Of a DNA stretch of 56,791 nucleotides, positions 1 through 9,808 are shown one piece after another. Within the stretch, counting starts at the first letter, position 1. Each line of letters opens with the position of its first letter. Location: contig CAIWDD010000010.1 in assembly GCA_903911355.1 (NCBI GenBank), positions 1 to 56,791 of the forward strand. The letters are read 5' to 3'. The notes beneath the pieces were generated by a model. The model searched no databases. It saw only the letters and a list, made by a program, of their open reading frames with translations, and had not been told where the DNA came from. Both the position numbers and the translations under genes were made by a program. The stretch comes from an uncultured Nodularia sp. Its GTDB lineage: Bacteria; Cyanobacteriota; Cyanobacteriia; Cyanobacteriales; Nostocaceae.

Positions 1-117
1 AAATTCGTTAAGTCTCCATCTGATGGGCTGGTAATGAGCCGGGACATAAATGGTGCGCGAGGGATTTTCCTACGTGCATTGGTTGATACGCCCTCTCTTA
101 AAGAGTGTATTTGTTAG
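1..117 (+). pseudogene. tnpB: C-terminal end of an IS607/IS605-family TnpB, cut by the window edge
   Basis: Frame 1 is open from the first base and stops with TAG at 115-117, giving 38 residues. It contains SRDINGARGIFLRALVDTP, the conserved C-terminal block of TnpB (OrfB), the RNA-guided nuclease of IS200/IS605 and IS607 elements. The Asp in RDINGARG matches the third RuvC catalytic acid of the family. The zinc-finger cysteines expected just upstream lie outside the window. The guide RNA of such elements usually overlaps the tnpB 3' end and runs downstream, so it would lie around 1-200, but no element end is recognisable. Whether the whole gene is intact cannot be judged. Confidence 0.8.
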
Positions 118-430
118 TGAATGTTAGCAAAAAAGTATCGGGAACAAAAAATGCATTTTTGAGATCTTGGGCAAAAATTCCACCTGAGGGGCAACAAAGA
201 AGCTGCAAATCAAAAGATAAATTAGATCCGTCTTGTGATGTGCAAGTGCTAGTGAATTTTGAAAGCGGTTTTCGGAGAATTTAGCTATGATTATCCTTCA
301 ATAGGTCTTGTTGAGAATCCCTGACCCATGTTTTTGTGTCTGATAGCGATAGCGTGGCGTGAGCTATAACCGGTCATACGGTTCTACTTTCTTGGCTTCA
401 ACCCCTTTTTACCCCTCAAGAATTCCATTT
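118..430. other. Gene-free stretch after tnpB
   Basis: There is no convincing gene between the tnpB stop and the likely start at 431. The stretch probably holds the right end of the transposable element and the promoter of the next gene. No clear terminal repeat or terminator is visible. Confidence 0.5.
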
Positions 431-1102
431 ATGCCTCCCAATTTTCTCCATAAATTTGATACTTTATCTAGGGCATTAGCACTGACTACAGCTAGTTTGA
501 TAGGGAGCATGACTTCAGTGTCCGCCCAACAAAATCTTCCCGTTTGTGAACTCCCGCGCCCTGGGGAATATGTGTTATTGGTACTGAGTCCTACCGCAGA
601 TAGTTACCAACAGCTACGCAATATTATACCAAATCAGATTCAAACTACAACTTGCCGATATCTTACTGATACAGTCACACGGATAGGCGGATTTAATAAT
701 ATTGATGACGCGAATCGTTGGGGAAGATATATAAAGAATATTGCTGGCTTATCTACTATCATCAGTACAAGAGCAGTAGCGGGTGATGTTGTACTAGATC
801 CAGTTCAACCACCACCAACTCCACCTCAGACAATTAGCTTTAATCCCCAATTACTAGGGGATGGTTATGCTGTATTGGTAGATTATTTCAATCGTCCAGA
901 ACTAGCAAATAGTATACAACAAATAGTAGGCGGTAACATAGGTTTAGTTTCCTACGGACAACGCCCTTACCTATTGGCAGCTCATACTCGGAACCAACAA
1001 GAGGCATACAGGAAACTACAAAGGCTCAACGAAAGCGGTTTTTTTGCCATCCTAGTAGATGGAAATAAGGTAATGTTACTGCGCTCATCTGTAGCTCTGT
1101 AA
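431..1102 (+). CDS. Exported hypothetical protein with two SPOR-like repeats
   Basis: No named family recognised. From the ATG at 431 the protein has 223 residues and starts with a signal peptide (hydrophobic ALALTTASLIGS, likely cut near SVSA/QQ), so it is probably periplasmic. Two similar units follow, one starting GEYVLLVLSP and one GDGYAVLVDYF. Each is followed by a helix-like stretch and a second strand, loosely like a peptidoglycan-binding SPOR fold. A proline-rich linker (PVQPPPTPPQ) separates them. A GTG start at 359 would add 24 residues in front of the signal peptide, which is why 431 is preferred. The gene ends one base before the convergent gene at 1104. Confidence 0.7.
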   Translation: MPPNFLHKFDTLSRALALTTASLIGSMTSVSAQQNLPVCELPRPGEYVLLVLSPTADSYQQLRNIIPNQIQTTTCRYLTDTVTRIGGFNNIDDANRWGRYIKNIAGLSTIISTRAVAGDVVLDPVQPPPTPPQTISFNPQLLGDGYAVLVDYFNRPELANSIQQIVGGNIGLVSYGQRPYLLAAHTRNQQEAYRKLQRLNESGFFAILVDGNKVMLLRSSVAL

Positions 1103-1103
1103 A

Positions 1104-1559
1104 CTAGTAAGCAGACCGAGCTAACCAATAGATGGTTAAGCCCAAAGCGGAACCAGCGATCACCTGCACTGGTGTATGTCCCAGTAATTCCTTCAGACGG
1201 TCTTGACTAAAGTCTGGTTTTTCGTGGAATAATTCATCAATCATTTGATTGAGAATACGAGCTTGTTTACCAGCGGCTTGGCGGACTCCGGCAGCATCGT
1301 ACATAACTATGATGGCGAAAACCGTAGCCAAAGCAAACTCAGCCGATGCCCAACCAAGACTTTCTCCCACACCGGCTGCAAGAGCGGTCACTAAAGCTGA
1401 ATGGGCGCTAGGCATACCTCCAGTTGTAACTAAAACACGTACATTCAGTTTCCGATGTTTGACCAGCTCAACTATGAGCTTCAATGCTTGAGCAATGAAA
1501 CAAGCTACCAGAGCAACCAGCAGCACCCGGTTATCTAAAATATGGCCTATGTCCTGCAT
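1104..1559 (-). CDS. Divergent PAP2 family protein (DUF212)
   Basis: A 151-residue membrane protein of the DUF212 / divergent PAP2 family, which is related to acid phosphatases and vanadium haloperoxidases. The diagnostic motifs are visible: GGMPSAHSA around residue 47 and MYDAAGVRQAAGKQA around residue 86, with hydrophobic segments near 10-30, 53-85 and 130-148. The substrate is unknown in cyanobacteria. It lies 86 bp downstream of crtE on the same strand, an arrangement I recall from other cyanobacteria, so a link to prenyl diphosphate metabolism is possible but is inference. Confidence 0.85.
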   Translation of the reverse strand: MQDIGHILDNRVLLVALVACFIAQALKLIVELVKHRKLNVRVLVTTGGMPSAHSALVTALAAGVGESLGWASAEFALATVFAIIVMYDAAGVRQAAGKQARILNQMIDELFHEKPDFSQDRLKELLGHTPVQVIAGSALGLTIYWLARSAY

Positions 1560-1645
1560 GGTGTTTCGGTTCGGTTAGTAAATTTAGCAGCAATTATTTT
1601 CTGAGGAGACATTTTTATGCAACCCAAAATCCCAAATCTATTGAC

Positions 1646-2575
1646 TTAGTGATTGCGACTGGTGATAAAGTGAGCTAGCGACTGGAGTGGGTGCGCCAAT
1701 TTCCCGAAGGTTTCTAGTTCCTGACAGGCTGCTTCGACTAGCTGTTGAGCTTTGGAGCGTGACTCTTCCAGTCCCCACAGGCTAGGATAGGTAACTTTTT
1801 TAGCTATTAGGTCTTTACCGGCAGTCTTACCTAATTGCTCCTGGGTGGCGGTGATATCTAAAATATCATCTATGATCTGAAATGCTAAACCAATGTTTTG
1901 AGAATAGCTGGTGAGTTTTTGTATATCTTGAGAAGATGCCCCTGCGACTATTCCTCCACAAACGACGCTGGCTTCTAAAAGGGCAGCTGTTTTATGGTTA
2001 TGAATGAAATTCAGGGTTTCTAGAGAAATATCTGATTTACCTTCGGAATCTAAATCAACCACTTGACCGCCCACTAAACCAGCTGCCCCCAAGGCTTTGC
2101 CCAGACGGGCGATTACTTGTAAAACTCGATCTCTAGAAACGGTTTCGGGGGTTTGAGTGGCTACCAACTCAAAGGCGTAAGCCAACAAGCCATCACCAGC
2201 TAAGATGGCAATATCTTCACCATAAACCTTGTGATTTGTCAATCTCCCACGACGATAATCATCATTATCCATTGCTGGTAGGTCGTCGTGAATGAGAGAC
2301 ATTGTGTGTACCATTTCCATAGCACAGGCTGTGGGCATAGCCATGGAGATTGTACCGCCAATCATTTCACAGGCGGCAAGGCACAAAATGGGGCGCAGAC
2401 GCTTACCTCCAGCTAATAGAGAGTAGCGCATGGATTGATAAATCTTTTCTGGATAGATCACAGGGATAGCCATATCCAAAGCAGTTTCACAAAGCTTTTG
2501 CCGCTCTTGGAGATAGGCTTCCAGGTTAAAGGTGGCTTGCTCTTTGATTTTCTGGGGGTTATCAGCTGCTACCAT
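1646..2575 (-). CDS. crtE: Geranylgeranyl diphosphate synthase
   Basis: A polyprenyl synthetase of 309 residues, the usual size. It condenses dimethylallyl, geranyl or farnesyl diphosphate with isopentenyl diphosphate to give C20 geranylgeranyl diphosphate for carotenoids, the chlorophyll phytyl tail and quinones. The first aspartate-rich motif DDLPAMDND is near residue 97 and the second, DDILD, near 238; both bind Mg-diphosphate. GGKRLRP near residue 56 is the conserved substrate-binding block. It starts with ATG. folD lies 78 bp upstream and the DUF212 gene 86 bp downstream, all on the minus strand, so the three may be cotranscribed. Exact chain length cannot be proved from sequence. Confidence 0.93.
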   Translation of the reverse strand: MVAADNPQKIKEQATFNLEAYLQERQKLCETALDMAIPVIYPEKIYQSMRYSLLAGGKRLRPILCLAACEMIGGTISMAMPTACAMEMVHTMSLIHDDLPAMDNDDYRRGRLTNHKVYGEDIAILAGDGLLAYAFELVATQTPETVSRDRVLQVIARLGKALGAAGLVGGQVVDLDSEGKSDISLETLNFIHNHKTAALLEASVVCGGIVAGASSQDIQKLTSYSQNIGLAFQIIDDILDITATQEQLGKTAGKDLIAKKVTYPSLWGLEESRSKAQQLVEAACQELETFGKLAHPLQSLAHFITSRNH

Positions 2576-2653
2576 TCTTCAATTCCTTCTATTTTAGGGC
2601 TGGTTGGTTGTTTGTCTTATCCGTGACAATTTTAAACTGTTGACTGTTAAGTG

Positions 2654-3532
2654 TTAACAATTTGCCTTGTTTAAATAACTAGTAACTGTATTTTGTAACA
2701 ACATGGCAACAGTCATGGGACCAACACCACCAGGAACTGGAGTCATATATTCGGCGACACTAGCAGTTGATTCCCAGTCAACATCTCCCACTAATCGACT
2801 TTTGCCACTGCTATCCGTTACACGATTCATACCCACATCTACCACAATAGAGCCTGGTTTGACTATTTCGCCAGTAATTAATCCTGGGCGACCTACAGCA
2901 GCAATAATAATATCAGCATTCTTGGTGATTTTACCAAGGTCGAGCGATCGCGAGTGAGCAATGGTAACAGTAGCATCAGCTTCCAGTAGCATTAAGGCCA
3001 TTGGTTTACCTACTAAAATACTGCGTCCCACCACCACAACTTCTTTCCCCTGCAAAGAAATTTCATATTCCTGCAATAGCCGCATCACACCAGCTGGGGT
3101 GCAACTGCGTAAACCAGCCTCCCCCCGCACTAGCCGCCCTAAGTTAACTGGATGCAGTCCGTCAGCATCTTTGTCTGGGTCTATTTTATTTAAAAGGGCT
3201 ACAGCATCCAAGTGGCTAGGGAGAGGTAACTGCACGAGAATACCATCTACACGTTCATCTTGGTTGAGTGCAGCAATTACCTCCTCAAGTTCCCCTTGGG
3301 TTGTTTCTGTGGGAAAATGCTGGCCAAAAGAAGCAATACCAACTTTAGTGCAAGCTCGTTCTTTGTTGCCTACATAAGCGGCTGATGCTGGGTTATCCCC
3401 CACCATTAATACAGCTAAACCAGGTAGCCGCCCAATTTTTCCTTGTGTTTCTGTAGTAATAGCTGAAATTTCTTGATGAATTTTTGCAGCTAACGCTTTA
3501 CCGTCGAGAATTTTGGCCGTTGTTGTTTTCAT
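2654..3532 (-). CDS. folD: Bifunctional methylenetetrahydrofolate dehydrogenase / methenyltetrahydrofolate cyclohydrolase
   Basis: A FolD protein of 292 residues that interconverts 5,10-methylene-, methenyl- and 10-formyl-tetrahydrofolate with NADP in the cytosol, supplying one-carbon units for purines and formyl-Met. [10 protein letters not shown] (about residue 52) carries the catalytic Tyr-x3-Lys. [14 protein letters not shown] (about 165) is the Rossmann NADP site, and [16 protein letters not shown] the conserved C-terminal block. The length is normal and the start is ATG. It is the first gene of the folD-crtE-DUF212 run on the minus strand. Confidence 0.96.
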   Translation of the reverse strand: MKTTTAKILDGKALAAKIHQEISAITTETQGKIGRLPGLAVLMVGDNPASAAYVGNKERACTKVGIASFGQHFPTETTQGELEEVIAALNQDERVDGILVQLPLPSHLDAVALLNKIDPDKDADGLHPVNLGRLVRGEAGLRSCTPAGVMRLLQEYEISLQGKEVVVVGRSILVGKPMALMLLEADATVTIAHSRSLDLGKITKNADIIIAAVGRPGLITGEIVKPGSIVVDVGMNRVTDSSGKSRLVGDVDWESTASVAEYMTPVPGGVGPMTVAMLLQNTVTSYLNKANC

Positions 3533-3748
3533 GGGAAAGGCTGTGAGGCGTGTTTACTTTTCGTAACATATTTGGGTTTTTTGCGTGCCTAACTACTTCA
3601 GGCATTGCGCCTTAGTTTCATAGGGTTTTTCCATCCAAAAGAATATACTTATATTATTTATCTTCTCAGATTAACTGTCTCATCTGAACAGGGAAGGATT
3701 GAAGAATCATTCCCCGAATCTGGAAATTTACCCACGGGAACTGACTCT

Positions 3749-4129
3749 ATGCAACTAACAAAAAACTTTCATATTTGCAGCATTGCTTTGTTACTTTTAG
3801 CAGTACTTTGTAGTTGTAGTTCCTTGAGAACACCCAGCCTAAATGGAGGTAACTTGAGCATGGGTCAGAAGATAACCCTGATTCAGGAAATTAAACCAGC
3901 AACAGACCAGCAGAATATAGTTTACATCCGGGGTAAGGTAGAAAGGCAAGTTCCCCTAGTGAAGCAATGGGCATATCAAATTAATGACTCCACTGGGAAA
4001 ATTTGGGTAATTACCCATCGACCCCATCTCCAAGAAGGCCAGGAAGTGGTAATTAAGGGTAAACTTAGCTACAAGAGTATTACCCTGGCTGACCAAGAAT
4101 TTGGGGAAGTTTATCTAGAGGAAAGTTAA
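3749..4129 (+). CDS. Putative lipoprotein with OB-fold-like domain
   Basis: A 126-residue hypothetical protein. From the ATG at 3749 it begins with a lipoprotein signal peptide: Lys, a hydrophobic stretch and lipobox LAVLCSC, so it should be anchored in a membrane. The rest has alternating strands with GKVERQVPLV, WAYQINDSTGKIWV and GQEVVIKGKLSY, a pattern like small OB-fold (tOB/DUF) domains. An upstream in-frame start at 3605 would place 48 non-signal-like residues before the lipobox and is rejected. The function is unknown. It sits 31 bp before the Nudix gene and could share a transcript with it. Confidence 0.7.
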   Translation: MQLTKNFHICSIALLLLAVLCSCSSLRTPSLNGGNLSMGQKITLIQEIKPATDQQNIVYIRGKVERQVPLVKQWAYQINDSTGKIWVITHRPHLQEGQEVVIKGKLSYKSITLADQEFGEVYLEES

Positions 4130-4160
4130 GATAATTCCGAGGAATTACCCAGAAAAATCC

Positions 4161-4586
4161 ATGATTAAGCAACCAGTTCATGTAGCGATCGCAATTCTTT
4201 ATCAACAAGATAAATTCCTCATGCAACTGCGAGATAATATCCCTGGTATTCTCTACCCTGGTTACTGGGGGCTATTCGGTGGTCATCTCGAAGATGGCGA
4301 AACCCCAGATGCAGCACTCCAGCGAGAAGTAATGGAAGAAATCGGCTACAGTCTCCCAAAATTTTTTGCATTCCGCTGTTATGTAGATCATGCTGTGGTT
4401 CGTCATGTCTTTCATGCACCACTGTTAGTCGAATTAAATCAACTAGTTTTAAACGAAGGCTGGGACATGAGATTATTAAAACCTGAAGATATTCGCCAAG
4501 GTCAGTGTTATTCCCCAATAGCCGATGAAGTAAGACCTTTAGGGGATATACATCAGCGCATCATGTTAGATTTTATCGGTGATTAA
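4161..4586 (+). CDS. NUDIX hydrolase
   Basis: A 141-residue Nudix protein. The Nudix box is complete: GHLEDGETPDAALQ followed by REVMEEIGY (residues about 41-63), giving the G-x5-E-x7-RE-x2-EE-x-G pattern that binds Mg and hydrolyses a nucleoside diphosphate linked to another group. The N-terminal strand HVAIAILYQQDKFLMQLRD and GYWGLFGG are typical. The exact substrate (for example a damaged nucleotide, ADP-ribose or a sugar nucleotide) cannot be told from the motif. It starts at ATG and follows the lipoprotein gene closely. Confidence 0.9.
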   Translation: MIKQPVHVAIAILYQQDKFLMQLRDNIPGILYPGYWGLFGGHLEDGETPDAALQREVMEEIGYSLPKFFAFRCYVDHAVVRHVFHAPLLVELNQLVLNEGWDMRLLKPEDIRQGQCYSPIADEVRPLGDIHQRIMLDFIGD

Positions 4587-4769
4587 GAAATGCCCATCTT
4601 CCCCCATAAGTCCCAGTCCCCAGGTACCACATAGTCAAGTGTTGAAATTCCGGTAAAAAACCGTACTTAAGCCGAAACTACTTTTCTATCTGAATTCCCT
4701 AGACTAAAATAATGATAGAGGCAAAAATATAAGCTACTGAGTCTCAACACTCAGTTTAATACAAGCAAA

Positions 4770-5093
4770 ATGGGATTCTTTGACTCTGATATAGTTCAGC
4801 AAGAAGCAAAACAGCTGTTTGAGGATTATCAAGCACTAATCAAACTTGGCAGCAACTACGGCAAGTTTGATCGTGAGGGCAAAAAGCTATTCATCGAGCA
4901 AATGGAAGCTATGATGGATCGCTATCGCGTCTTTATGAAGCGATTCGAGCTGTCAGAGGATTTTATGGCGCAGATGACTGTGCAGCAACTCAAAACTCAG
5001 CTAGGTCAATTTGGCGTAACTCCCCAGCAGATGTTTGAGCAAATGCATCTGACCCTAGAGCGTATGAAAACCGAACTAGAAAAACAGCAGTAG
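4770..5093 (+). CDS. DUF1825 family protein
   Basis: A small conserved cyanobacterial protein of 107 residues, recognised by the start MGFFDSDIVQQEAKQLFEDY and the C-terminal helix-rich, Met/Gln-rich part ending in Lys-Gln-Gln. It is soluble with no signal peptide and is predicted to be mostly helical. The family has no established function; its near universal presence in cyanobacteria suggests a housekeeping role. It is a single gene, ended by a strong inverted repeat shared with the convergent penicillin-binding protein gene. Confidence 0.88.
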   Translation: MGFFDSDIVQQEAKQLFEDYQALIKLGSNYGKFDREGKKLFIEQMEAMMDRYRVFMKRFELSEDFMAQMTVQQLKTQLGQFGVTPQQMFEQMHLTLERMKTELEKQQ

Positions 5094-5110
5094 TGAATTT
5101 AAATTTCTTG

Positions 5111-5148
5111 GTGCAATTTTAGTTTTTTGAAAAAAACTAAAATTGCAC
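5111..5148. terminator. Bidirectional terminator hairpin
   Basis: A perfect 18-bp inverted repeat (5111-5128 and 5131-5148) with a two-base loop. The arm has GTGCAATTTTAG then six Ts, so each strand ends in an A/T-rich tract. It lies between the convergent DUF1825 and penicillin-binding protein genes, 18 bases past one stop and 8 past the other. Confidence 0.8.
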
Positions 5149-5155
5149 TAATTAT

Positions 5156-7078
5156 TTATGGTTTAGGTTGCTCAAACTCCGAAAGTGGCTTAAAGTTCTG
5201 TGAAGGTACACCTTTGAGGGCTTGTTCCATAAAATCTTTCCAGATAGGAGCCACCATACCGCCACCGGTTGCACCTCTAGATAATGGTGTGTTATCGTCT
5301 CTACCCACCCAGACAGCAGTTGTCAACTGTGGTACAGTACCCACATACCAAATATCCCTTTCAGATGAAGTTGTTCCTGTCTTACCAGCACTAGGACGAC
5401 CTATATCCGCAGCTCTACCAGTGCCGTTAGTTACTACTGAGCGCATAACATCAATGGTGGCTGCTGATGCCCATGGGTCGAGAACTAACTGTGGTTTGGG
5501 TGTATTATCTAACAAGATATTGCCACTACTATCGGTGACACGGGCTATAATCGTCGGTGGCGACTTCCAGCCATAATTGGCAAAGGTAGCGTAAGCACTC
5601 GCTAGTTCCAGAGGTGTTATACCTATAGCTCCTAGGGGTAAAGAAGTCACAGGTTTCATGGGACTATTGATACCCAAGGTACGGGAGACTTCTACAACTT
5701 TATTCATGCCTATAGACATACCCACCCTAATCACGGGAATATTACGAGACTGAGCTAGGGCGGAACGTATTGTCATCCCACCTTGAAAACCACCATCATA
5801 GTTCCTAGGACTGTACCAACCGCTACCATCTCGATAACTAACTGGTGTATCTTGCACTATGGTATCTGGTGCATACTTACCAGTAGCAAAGGCGGCATAG
5901 AATACTAGTGGTTTAAAAGCAGAACCTGGTTGACGCTGGGCTTGGGTTGCACGGTTAAATTCACTAGTTCGGGAATTTACACCCCCTACTAGAGCCTTAA
6001 CAAACTGCGTCCGGGGGTCAATAGCTACCAGAGCAATTTGATTACCCTTTAACCCCTGACTGCTCAATTTTTGGTGCCAGTTGCTGACAGTTTGTTCTGC
6101 CATAATTTGGAAATCAGCATCAACAGTGGTTTGCACACGCATTCCACCTTTTATCAGTGCGTCACGCCCAAATTTTTGAACTAACTCCCGAGACACAGTA
6201 TTAGTAATATAAGGTAAGGCACTACCTTGGAAAGAGCGAATTTTGCCAAACTTAAGTTCTTGCTTCAAAGCATCATCATATTCATCCTGGCTAATCCAGT
6301 TCAAATCCAGCATCCGCCCCAAAACTTCTCTTTGTTTGCGTTTTGCCAGTTCCATATTCGCAAAAGGGCTGAATTCTTCCGGTGCTTGAATTAATCCCGC
6401 CATCATGGCTGACTCAGCCAAGTTTAAAGTTTCTGCTGACTTGTTAAAGTAACTGCGTGCTGCTGTTTGTACACCATAGTTATTATGACCCCAATAAACC
6501 TGATTGAGGTACATTTCTAGAATTTCTTCTTTCTTGAGGATTTGCTCTAACCTAATTGCTAGTACCCCTTCAGCTAACTTCCGGGTAAAAGCACGCTTGT
6601 GAGATAAAAACAAATTTTTCACCAGCTGCATGGTGATAGTAGAGCCTCCCTCGCGCACACCACCTGCTAGGAAGTTCGTTACCAAAGCACGTCCCACACC
6701 ACTAGGATTGATACCGTGGTGATCGTAAAAATGACTATCTTCACTGGCTAGCACTGCCCGTTTAAGGTGCGGAGAAATTCTATTTAGGGGAATCACCTCC
6801 CGGTTAGCTTCTCCGTGAAGACTAGCTAGTAGTTTACCATTAATGTCATAGATATAACTTGTTTCCGAGGGAAAAAAGTTACGCATCTGTCTGACATCTG
6901 GTAAATTACGGAAACTAATAGCCAGACCAACCAGCCCCCCGGCTACAATGGAGCTAGCCAGCATGGTGATTGACAGTAGAGTACCGCCGGTTATTTGGCC
7001 TACTCCTTTGAAAAACTCAAAACCTGATGAAGCGTGACCTTGCGGTTGCTTATTTGTCAAAGTCCTAGAAGACGACAC
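5156..7078 (-). CDS. Class A penicillin-binding protein (PBP1A type), peptidoglycan glycosyltransferase/transpeptidase
   Basis: A bifunctional enzyme of 640 residues that polymerises lipid II into glycan strands and cross-links the peptides in the periplasm. One membrane anchor lies at about 32-57. The glycosyltransferase (family GT51) follows, with EDSHFYDHHG near 113 and GGSTITMQLVKN near 144. The transpeptidase has SxxK as GSAFKP near 384, SxN as QSRN near 444 and KTGTT near 568. The start is GTG at 7078, since no ATG lies in a better place. Cyanobacteria carry several paralogues, so a specific ponA/mrcA name is not assigned. It is divergent from tyrS. Confidence 0.93.
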   Translation of the reverse strand: MSSSRTLTNKQPQGHASSGFEFFKGVGQITGGTLLSITMLASSIVAGGLVGLAISFRNLPDVRQMRNFFPSETSYIYDINGKLLASLHGEANREVIPLNRISPHLKRAVLASEDSHFYDHHGINPSGVGRALVTNFLAGGVREGGSTITMQLVKNLFLSHKRAFTRKLAEGVLAIRLEQILKKEEILEMYLNQVYWGHNNYGVQTAARSYFNKSAETLNLAESAMMAGLIQAPEEFSPFANMELAKRKQREVLGRMLDLNWISQDEYDDALKQELKFGKIRSFQGSALPYITNTVSRELVQKFGRDALIKGGMRVQTTVDADFQIMAEQTVSNWHQKLSSQGLKGNQIALVAIDPRTQFVKALVGGVNSRTSEFNRATQAQRQPGSAFKPLVFYAAFATGKYAPDTIVQDTPVSYRDGSGWYSPRNYDGGFQGGMTIRSALAQSRNIPVIRVGMSIGMNKVVEVSRTLGINSPMKPVTSLPLGAIGITPLELASAYATFANYGWKSPPTIIARVTDSSGNILLDNTPKPQLVLDPWASAATIDVMRSVVTNGTGRAADIGRPSAGKTGTTSSERDIWYVGTVPQLTTAVWVGRDDNTPLSRGATGGGMVAPIWKDFMEQALKGVPSQNFKPLSEFEQPKP

Positions 7079-7254
7079 GGCTTTCTTACTTCCTCACTTG
7101 TAAATATAACTGTAATTTATTCAATGAAGCTAGGCGGTTAATTTTTTGCCATTATATTAATTCGGTAGATTAAACTGCGGACATATTGCCTATGAATATC
7201 ACCAACCAGCCTTCCTATAGAGTACAAAACATAGTTAATAGTGAATCTGTGAGT

Positions 7255-8451
7255 ATGAAAGAAAATTTTTTTTGGCTGCATCGTGGCGTAGTGGAAGTTT
7301 TCCCCCAACCAACTGATGCTGATAGTGAAACTGAAAGTTTAGAGAAACGCCTGTTAACTACGAACCGACCTTTAAGGATCAAACTGGGAATTGACCCCAC
7401 GGGATCTGATATTCATCTTGGTCATAGCATACCAGTAAGGAAACTGCGATCTTTTCAAGATGCTGGTCATACTGCTGTTTTGATTATTGGTGATTTTACC
7501 GCTCGTATTGGCGATCCTACAGGTAAATCTGAGGTGCGCCGTCAGCTCACAGAAGCAGATGTCGCACGCAATGCTCAAACTTATCTTGACCAGGTGCGTC
7601 CTATCTTAGATTTTGACACCCCTGGTAGATTGGAGGTGCGTTATAACTCAGAATGGCTATCCCAGCTTAATTTAGGGAAGATTCTCGAGTTACTCTCTAC
7701 TATGACTGTGGGACAGATGTTAGCCAAAGAGGGATTCGCGGAACGCTATAAAAAAGAGAATCCAATTTTCCTTCATGAGTTCCTCTATCCATTGATGCAA
7801 GGCTATGATTCAGTTGCTGTGGAAGCAGATGTAGAGTTAGGGGGAACTGACCAAAAGTTTAACATCGCTGTGGGGCGAGACTTGCAACGGCATTTTGGAC
7901 AAAAGCCACAGTTTGGGTTACTTCTGCCGATTTTAATCGGTACGGATGGAGTGCAAAAAATGTCTAAGTCCCTCGGTAATTATGTTGGATTATCAGAACA
8001 CCCAGCCCAAAAATATCAGAAGTTACAAGGTGTTCCTGATAATTTACTATCTCAGTATTTTGAACTGTTGACTGATTTACCTTTAGATAAACTGCCAGAA
8101 AATCCCCGCGATCGCCAAATGCTTTTAGCATGGGAAGTTGTGCGACAATACAACGGTGAAACTGCTGCTATTCAGGCTAAGGATGCGGCCAAAAGCGGCG
8201 GTAAGGAAGGTGCAGTTCCAGAGTTCTCCCTAGGGGGAGTCTCAGAGTTTCCCGTGAAGTTGGCTTACCTTCTGAATGTGACTGGTTTATGCAAAAGTAC
8301 TGGGGAAGGTAAACGCAAAATTCAAGAGGGTGGTGTACGTTTAGATGGCGATCGCATTACTGATGTTGATACCATTTTTCAGGAGGAGAATCAATTACAC
8401 GGGCGGGTTTTACAAGTTGGCAAAAATAAGTTTGTCCGTTTAGTGCTTTAA
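7255..8451 (+). CDS. tyrS: Tyrosyl-tRNA synthetase
   Basis: A class I aminoacyl-tRNA synthetase that charges tRNA-Tyr. Counted from the ATG at 7255 it has 398 residues and starts with ENFFWLHRG, as I recall for cyanobacterial homologues. An in-frame ATG at 7192 or TTG at 7186 would add about 22 residues of unlike character. The HIGH-type signature is HLGH (about residue 53) and the KMSKS loop is intact (about 235). [21 protein letters not shown] is the tyrosine/ATP pocket region. A C-terminal S4 RNA-binding domain (about 335-398, [11 protein letters not shown]) completes it. Confidence 0.95.
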   Translation: MKENFFWLHRGVVEVFPQPTDADSETESLEKRLLTTNRPLRIKLGIDPTGSDIHLGHSIPVRKLRSFQDAGHTAVLIIGDFTARIGDPTGKSEVRRQLTEADVARNAQTYLDQVRPILDFDTPGRLEVRYNSEWLSQLNLGKILELLSTMTVGQMLAKEGFAERYKKENPIFLHEFLYPLMQGYDSVAVEADVELGGTDQKFNIAVGRDLQRHFGQKPQFGLLLPILIGTDGVQKMSKSLGNYVGLSEHPAQKYQKLQGVPDNLLSQYFELLTDLPLDKLPENPRDRQMLLAWEVVRQYNGETAAIQAKDAAKSGGKEGAVPEFSLGGVSEFPVKLAYLLNVTGLCKSTGEGKRKIQEGGVRLDGDRITDVDTIFQEENQLHGRVLQVGKNKFVRLVL

Positions 8452-8504
8452 TGGCATTTGGGAACAGATGTAGAGGCCTTAGCGGCTTCCCCTAGGGTAA
8501 ACAG

Positions 8505-9224
8505 ATGAACACACATAAAAAGATTATTGTGCCTTTGGATGTGCCGGATTTACAAAGTGCGATCGCTCTTGTAGACCGGTTACCCCTGGTAGATTTCTGG
8601 AAGGTGGGTTTAGAATTATTTACTAGTTCTGGCCCAGCAATTCTGGAAGTTTTAAAGTCCCGCCAAAAGCGGATTTTTTTAGACTTAAAGTTTCACGACA
8701 TCCCCAATACTGTAGCGGGGGCCTGTCGTGCTGCTGCTGGTTATGGGGTGGATTTACTCACAATTCACGCTACTGCTGGTCAAGATGCTTTGAAAGCTGC
8801 TCGGTCAGCTGTACAGGATGGGGCGTTACACGCGGGGGTGAAACCACCTCAATTAATTGCTATCACCCTACTTACAAGTATTTCTTCTCGGCAGCTAGCA
8901 ATTGATTTGAAAGTTCCCCTAGAATTACCAGAGTATGCTTTAGCAATGGCACTCATGGCTCAGGAGTGTGGGTTAAGTGGTGCTGTTTGTTCACCCCAAG
9001 AGGTAGCACAATTACGGCAAATTTGTGGCCATGACTTTTTGCTGGTTTGTCCAGGTATCCGCCCCAGTTGGGCACAAAAGGCAGATCAAAAGCGATCGCT
9101 GACCCCCGCCCAAGCTATACTCGCTGGCGCAGACTACCTAGTAATTGGCCGTCCTATTACTGGGTCTGACGATCCTCAGTTAGCCTGGAATCAGATTGTT
9201 GAGGAATTAACCACATTGGCATGA
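8505..9224 (+). CDS. pyrF: Orotidine 5'-phosphate decarboxylase
   Basis: A 239-residue OMP decarboxylase (type 1) that makes UMP, the last step of de novo pyrimidine synthesis. The catalytic Lys/Asp array is visible in [13 protein letters not shown] (about residue 60), with [10 protein letters not shown] at the N-terminus and LVIGRPI near the C-terminus, which holds the phosphate. It lies 53 bp after tyrS, and its TGA overlaps the ATG of the next gene by four bases (ATGA), which suggests translational coupling. Confidence 0.96.
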   Translation: MNTHKKIIVPLDVPDLQSAIALVDRLPLVDFWKVGLELFTSSGPAILEVLKSRQKRIFLDLKFHDIPNTVAGACRAAAGYGVDLLTIHATAGQDALKAARSAVQDGALHAGVKPPQLIAITLLTSISSRQLAIDLKVPLELPEYALAMALMAQECGLSGAVCSPQEVAQLRQICGHDFLLVCPGIRPSWAQKADQKRSLTPAQAILAGADYLVIGRPITGSDDPQLAWNQIVEELTTLA

Positions 9225-9784
9225 AGGCAAAAGTCAGGAGAAGCAATTATCACTGGTGGTTTATAGTTGTCTGGGGAGTCTTGACAGCAAATACTATGAA
9301 TAATTCCGTATTTGCCCATATACCTATGTCACTAAACCAGAAAGAAACTCTTTGTTCTCAGACAAGTTTAGAAAAATTAACTACTCAGCTATTGCGTGAT
9401 TTACCTGGCTATGCTAACCGTGCATCTCAGCGCGCCCGTCGTCGTAGTAGAAGCAGTGACATTTATAGCTATATGCTCGTGGCGGGAAAACCTGAATTTG
9501 CACCTCTACCCCTCAACATAGATGAGCGGCAAAATACAACGCCGGTTGAACAGGTTTTTTTTACTACTTTAGAAAGGCAGTATATCAGCGGCAAAGCTGT
9601 AGAATCGCAGCAATTTCACCGGCTGTTATTGACAAAATCTCTCACTGGTTGGCGTTTGGTAATGATGTTTACCCAAGAAGGTAATTATCCCCAACAGCAG
9701 GTAGTATCTCCCCCCAGGGATAGTAGTAACGGTGTGGTTGCACAAGCTGTAAAAACTTGGTTGCGAGACTGTCGGGCGCAGTAG
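9221..9784 (+). CDS. Conserved hypothetical exported protein
   Basis: A protein of 187 residues with no recognised domain. The N-terminus is basic and then hydrophobic ([14 protein letters not shown]), ending near SVFA/H, so it is probably exported or membrane anchored. A striking arginine/serine run, [11 protein letters not shown], lies around residues 68-78. [18 protein letters not shown] looks like a buried beta hairpin. It overlaps pyrF by four bases (ATGA) and so is likely translated with it. That does not tie it to pyrimidine synthesis. Confidence 0.8.
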   Translation: MKAKVRRSNYHWWFIVVWGVLTANTMNNSVFAHIPMSLNQKETLCSQTSLEKLTTQLLRDLPGYANRASQRARRRSRSSDIYSYMLVAGKPEFAPLPLNIDERQNTTPVEQVFFTTLERQYISGKAVESQQFHRLLLTKSLTGWRLVMMFTQEGNYPQQQVVSPPRDSSNGVVAQAVKTWLRDCRAQ

Positions 9785-9808
9785 TCAAAATTTTTCAGGT
9801 AAACAGTC

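Noticed and set aside
7186-7254. Upstream in-frame starts of tyrS
   Set aside because: The extra 23 residues look unlike the family's N-terminus, which begins at the ATG at 7255.
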